From positions 744,001 to 808,000 of the forward strand of contig NC_012992.1 in assembly GCF_000026365.1 (NCBI RefSeq): a DNA stretch of 64,000 nucleotides. The letters are read 5' to 3'. Position numbers and translations under genes: made by a program. Positions within the stretch are counted from its first letter, which is position 1; each line of letters starts with the position of its first letter. Below the pieces are notes generated by a model. The model had not been told where the DNA came from. It made no database searches and worked only from the letters and a program-made list of their open reading frames with translations. Source of the stretch: Zygosaccharomyces rouxii. Lineage: Eukaryota > Ascomycota > Saccharomycetes > Saccharomycetales > Saccharomycetaceae. Shown here in pieces: positions 62,084 to 64,000 of the stretch.

Positions 62084-64000
62084 ATGGCCAACAATTGGGC
62101 ACCTAATAGTGTTAGGCCGGGGAGTGCACAGGATGAGCATATTTCCAAGGGTTCGTATGTGCAACGTTCTTTCCCCAATCTTCGTGACATAAATCATAAG
62201 GACTTTAAGGGTTTGGGACCTACTCCTCTTAGCGCTGAGAGACCAGCATCAGAAAATCAATTATCCAGAGTTTCTTTGCCACAGTTAAGATTGGACACCT
62301 CGGCTAGATTGAAGAATTGGGAAGAATTGGAAGATTTCAATTTGGAAGAGTTGAGGGATGGATTTTTTGATGCACGATTCTCCAAAGCTGAGCGGGTTAC
62401 TACAGACGAGGAGGAAGTTACGGATACTGGAAGTTCGGATCGTGGAATATCTGGATTATGGAATCTTGGGCATTCTTACGGATCGAGGGTTCTAAGTAAG
62501 GTGTGGATTGATTTTAAAAATAATTTTATACCAATCTGCAAGTTTTTCATTGCATATTTTGTTGCACTTGTTATATGTGTGGATCATCGATCAGGTAGGT
62601 GGTTAGGTCATAACTACAGGTATTTTCTACCAATAGCGGTAGTGATCCACCATCCTGCGAGAACTATTGGTTTCCAATTGGAGATGTTTTTCTCCTCAGT
62701 AATTGGTGGGGTTCTTGCTATGGGGTGGTCGTCTTTGGCATGGTATATCTCTGTAGTTAGGAAACCTACCCAGTTACATCCAGGTGGTATCTTATTTGCC
62801 AGTCTAACATTAGCCCTTGTGCTGTCTAATTGGTTGAAAGAACTCTTCCAGCGGACTTTGTATTGTGCACTAACTTTCAACATTGCCATCATATTCCTTC
62901 ACGATGTTAGTTTACGTCAATCGAAACAAAATCTGGAATGGCAAATAGATTGGGATTTTGGTATGTCTTATCTCTTCGGTATGATCCTTTCATTGGTTGT
63001 ATGTGTATTGTTCTGGCCTTGGGCTGGTAACGCGGAAATAATAGACCAATTCACTGCATCGACGGATACCATACGACAACTCTTACATGCATTGACGAAT
63101 AAAGATACTCTTCAGGATGAAGAAACACTTAGGATATTACAAAAAAAAATGGTGGATTCACTTAATGTTGATCTTTCTGAACGTTACAGAGATTTTGCAA
63201 ATCAGTTTACGATTTCAAGGTTAGACACAGGAAAGTTAATTAATTTCCGAAACTCTCTGACTAAATTAACAACTCCTTTGAGGATCTTACCTTTGACTAA
63301 CAAGCTTTTAGAAGGCTTAGATTTTGACGGTTTTTATGAAGATTTGAGAAGACAAAAATCTGATAGACTGAGTAAAGTTCCTCCTAGCAAAAATGCAACG
63401 GAATCTAGTACACCGGCGTCACCCCCTGGTTCATCTTCACTTTTTTCGAAAAAACATGGCTTATCTTTTTCCTCAGGATCAATGTCGAATCAGTTTAACA
63501 TTGAATTGCTCAGGTCAACCTTCTCAAAACGTATTGTATTATTAATTTTTGAAATGATTGAAGTGACAGAAAATATGAAGACAATGTTGGAAACTTTAAA
63601 GAATTTCAGAATTTGTCAAGCTAAAAAAGATGAAATTGATAATCTTTTGGGTCGTTCCTTTGGAAAGTTGAGAAGGAAACTTTACCATTTGGATAAAACG
63701 TATAAGGAATTCGTGAAATCTGATTTCTTTTCACAAGAACTCTTGTCTGATGAAGATTCAGTAGACATTTTCTTATTTTTGAGGTACATCAGGAATTCTG
63801 CTAAGAATATGCTTGAAGTGGTTGAGTGTTGTAATGAGTTGATAAAGGATTCTCATTGGAGGATTAGCCGTCCTTCATATCCATTAAGCAGGGCCATGGT
63901 TAGATTGCCCTTGCAATCCGCCTTTGATGAGGGAGCAAGCAATGTGCATCACTATTTTGAAACGAAACGTGATGTTGACCAGGCATTTGAGCAACTGTAC
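62084..64000 (+). CDS. BRE4: Bre4-like membrane protein (partial, runs off the right edge)
   Basis: ATG at 62084, open through the end of the window (639 codons). A disordered N-terminus (~1-145) is followed by a block of hydrophobic segments (about 150-320: FKNNFIPICKFFIAYFVALV, then VIHHPARTIGFQLEMFFSS). This is the pattern of the aromatic-acid-exporter-like/Bre4 family, with a long cytosolic helical region after it. S. cerevisiae BRE4 (YDL231C, 1125 aa) is needed for brefeldin A resistance in the endocytic/Golgi system. The C-terminal half is outside the window. Confidence 0.9.
   Translation, partial: MANNWAPNSVRPGSAQDEHISKGSYVQRSFPNLRDINHKDFKGLGPTPLSAERPASENQLSRVSLPQLRLDTSARLKNWEELEDFNLEELRDGFFDARFSKAERVTTDEEEVTDTGSSDRGISGLWNLGHSYGSRVLSKVWIDFKNNFIPICKFFIAYFVALVICVDHRSGRWLGHNYRYFLPIAVVIHHPARTIGFQLEMFFSSVIGGVLAMGWSSLAWYISVVRKPTQLHPGGILFASLTLALVLSNWLKELFQRTLYCALTFNIAIIFLHDVSLRQSKQNLEWQIDWDFGMSYLFGMILSLVVCVLFWPWAGNAEIIDQFTASTDTIRQLLHALTNKDTLQDEETLRILQKKMVDSLNVDLSERYRDFANQFTISRLDTGKLINFRNSLTKLTTPLRILPLTNKLLEGLDFDGFYEDLRRQKSDRLSKVPPSKNATESSTPASPPGSSSLFSKKHGLSFSSGSMSNQFNIELLRSTFSKRIVLLIFEMIEVTENMKTMLETLKNFRICQAKKDEIDNLLGRSFGKLRRKLYHLDKTYKEFVKSDFFSQELLSDEDSVDIFLFLRYIRNSAKNMLEVVECCNELIKDSHWRISRPSYPLSRAMVRLPLQSAFDEGASNVHHYFETKRDVDQAFEQLY

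Overview
This is nuclear DNA of a budding yeast (Saccharomycetaceae). The genes are compact and nearly intronless, and the few introns have GTAAGT or GTATGT donors and a TACTAAC branch site. Pol III and Pol II signals are yeast-like (Reb1, URS1, STRE, PAC/RRPE), and CTG must be read as Leu for the proteins to look normal. The gene order is decisive. Genes that lie on two separate S. cerevisiae arms (YDL215C to YDL231C on chromosome IV, YNL186W to YNL210W on chromosome XIV) are interleaved here in one run, all in the expected relative orientation (S. cerevisiae 'W' genes on -, 'C' genes on +). Ohnolog pairs (WHI3/WHI4, GCS1/SPS18, SSB1/SSB2, HBT1/YNL195C) are each represented once. This is the ancestral order of a lineage that did not undergo the whole-genome duplication. 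An intact HO endonuclease gene points to the Zygosaccharomyces/Torulaspora group. The species cannot be fixed from the sequence alone.

Layout. 1-10.8 kb: UBP10 (cut by the left edge), GDH2, RRI1, SWT21, TIM22, KAR1. 11-22 kb: SRP1, a short YNL190W-type cell-wall hydrophilin, tRNA-Trp(CCA) with an intron, a broken or spliced unrecognised small gene, DUG3, DTD1 (one intron), CHS1, a YNL193W homologue. 22-36 kb: CDC13, a very large repeat-rich HBT1 with a previously hidden 14-nt first exon, SLZ1, WHI3/4. 36-51 kb: SHS1, GCR2, NNR1, PSY2, SPS19, GCS1, RTT106, RIO2. 50.7-53.5 kb: an unrecognised zinc-ribbon/PPxY protein, YNL208W, and a leaderless RNase T2-like protein. 54.9-64 kb: HO, SSB1, MER1, PTP1, BRE4 (cut by the right edge).

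Most genes are housekeeping loci in conserved order. They do not form an operon-like system, but some themes recur. SLZ1 and MER1 both carry a perfect URS1 element (early meiosis). HBT1 has back-to-back STREs (stress). RIO2, UBP10 and PSY2 have PAC-like elements. The loci with no counterpart in the S. cerevisiae order are the most interesting: the 133-residue CxxC/PPxY protein, the RNase T2-like protein without signal peptide or N-lobe cysteines, and the disrupted small gene beside tRNA-Trp. The HBT1 product is also unusual: 1868 residues, a tyrosine-rich heptad array, LEA-like blocks and a C-terminus resembling a dehydrin K-segment.
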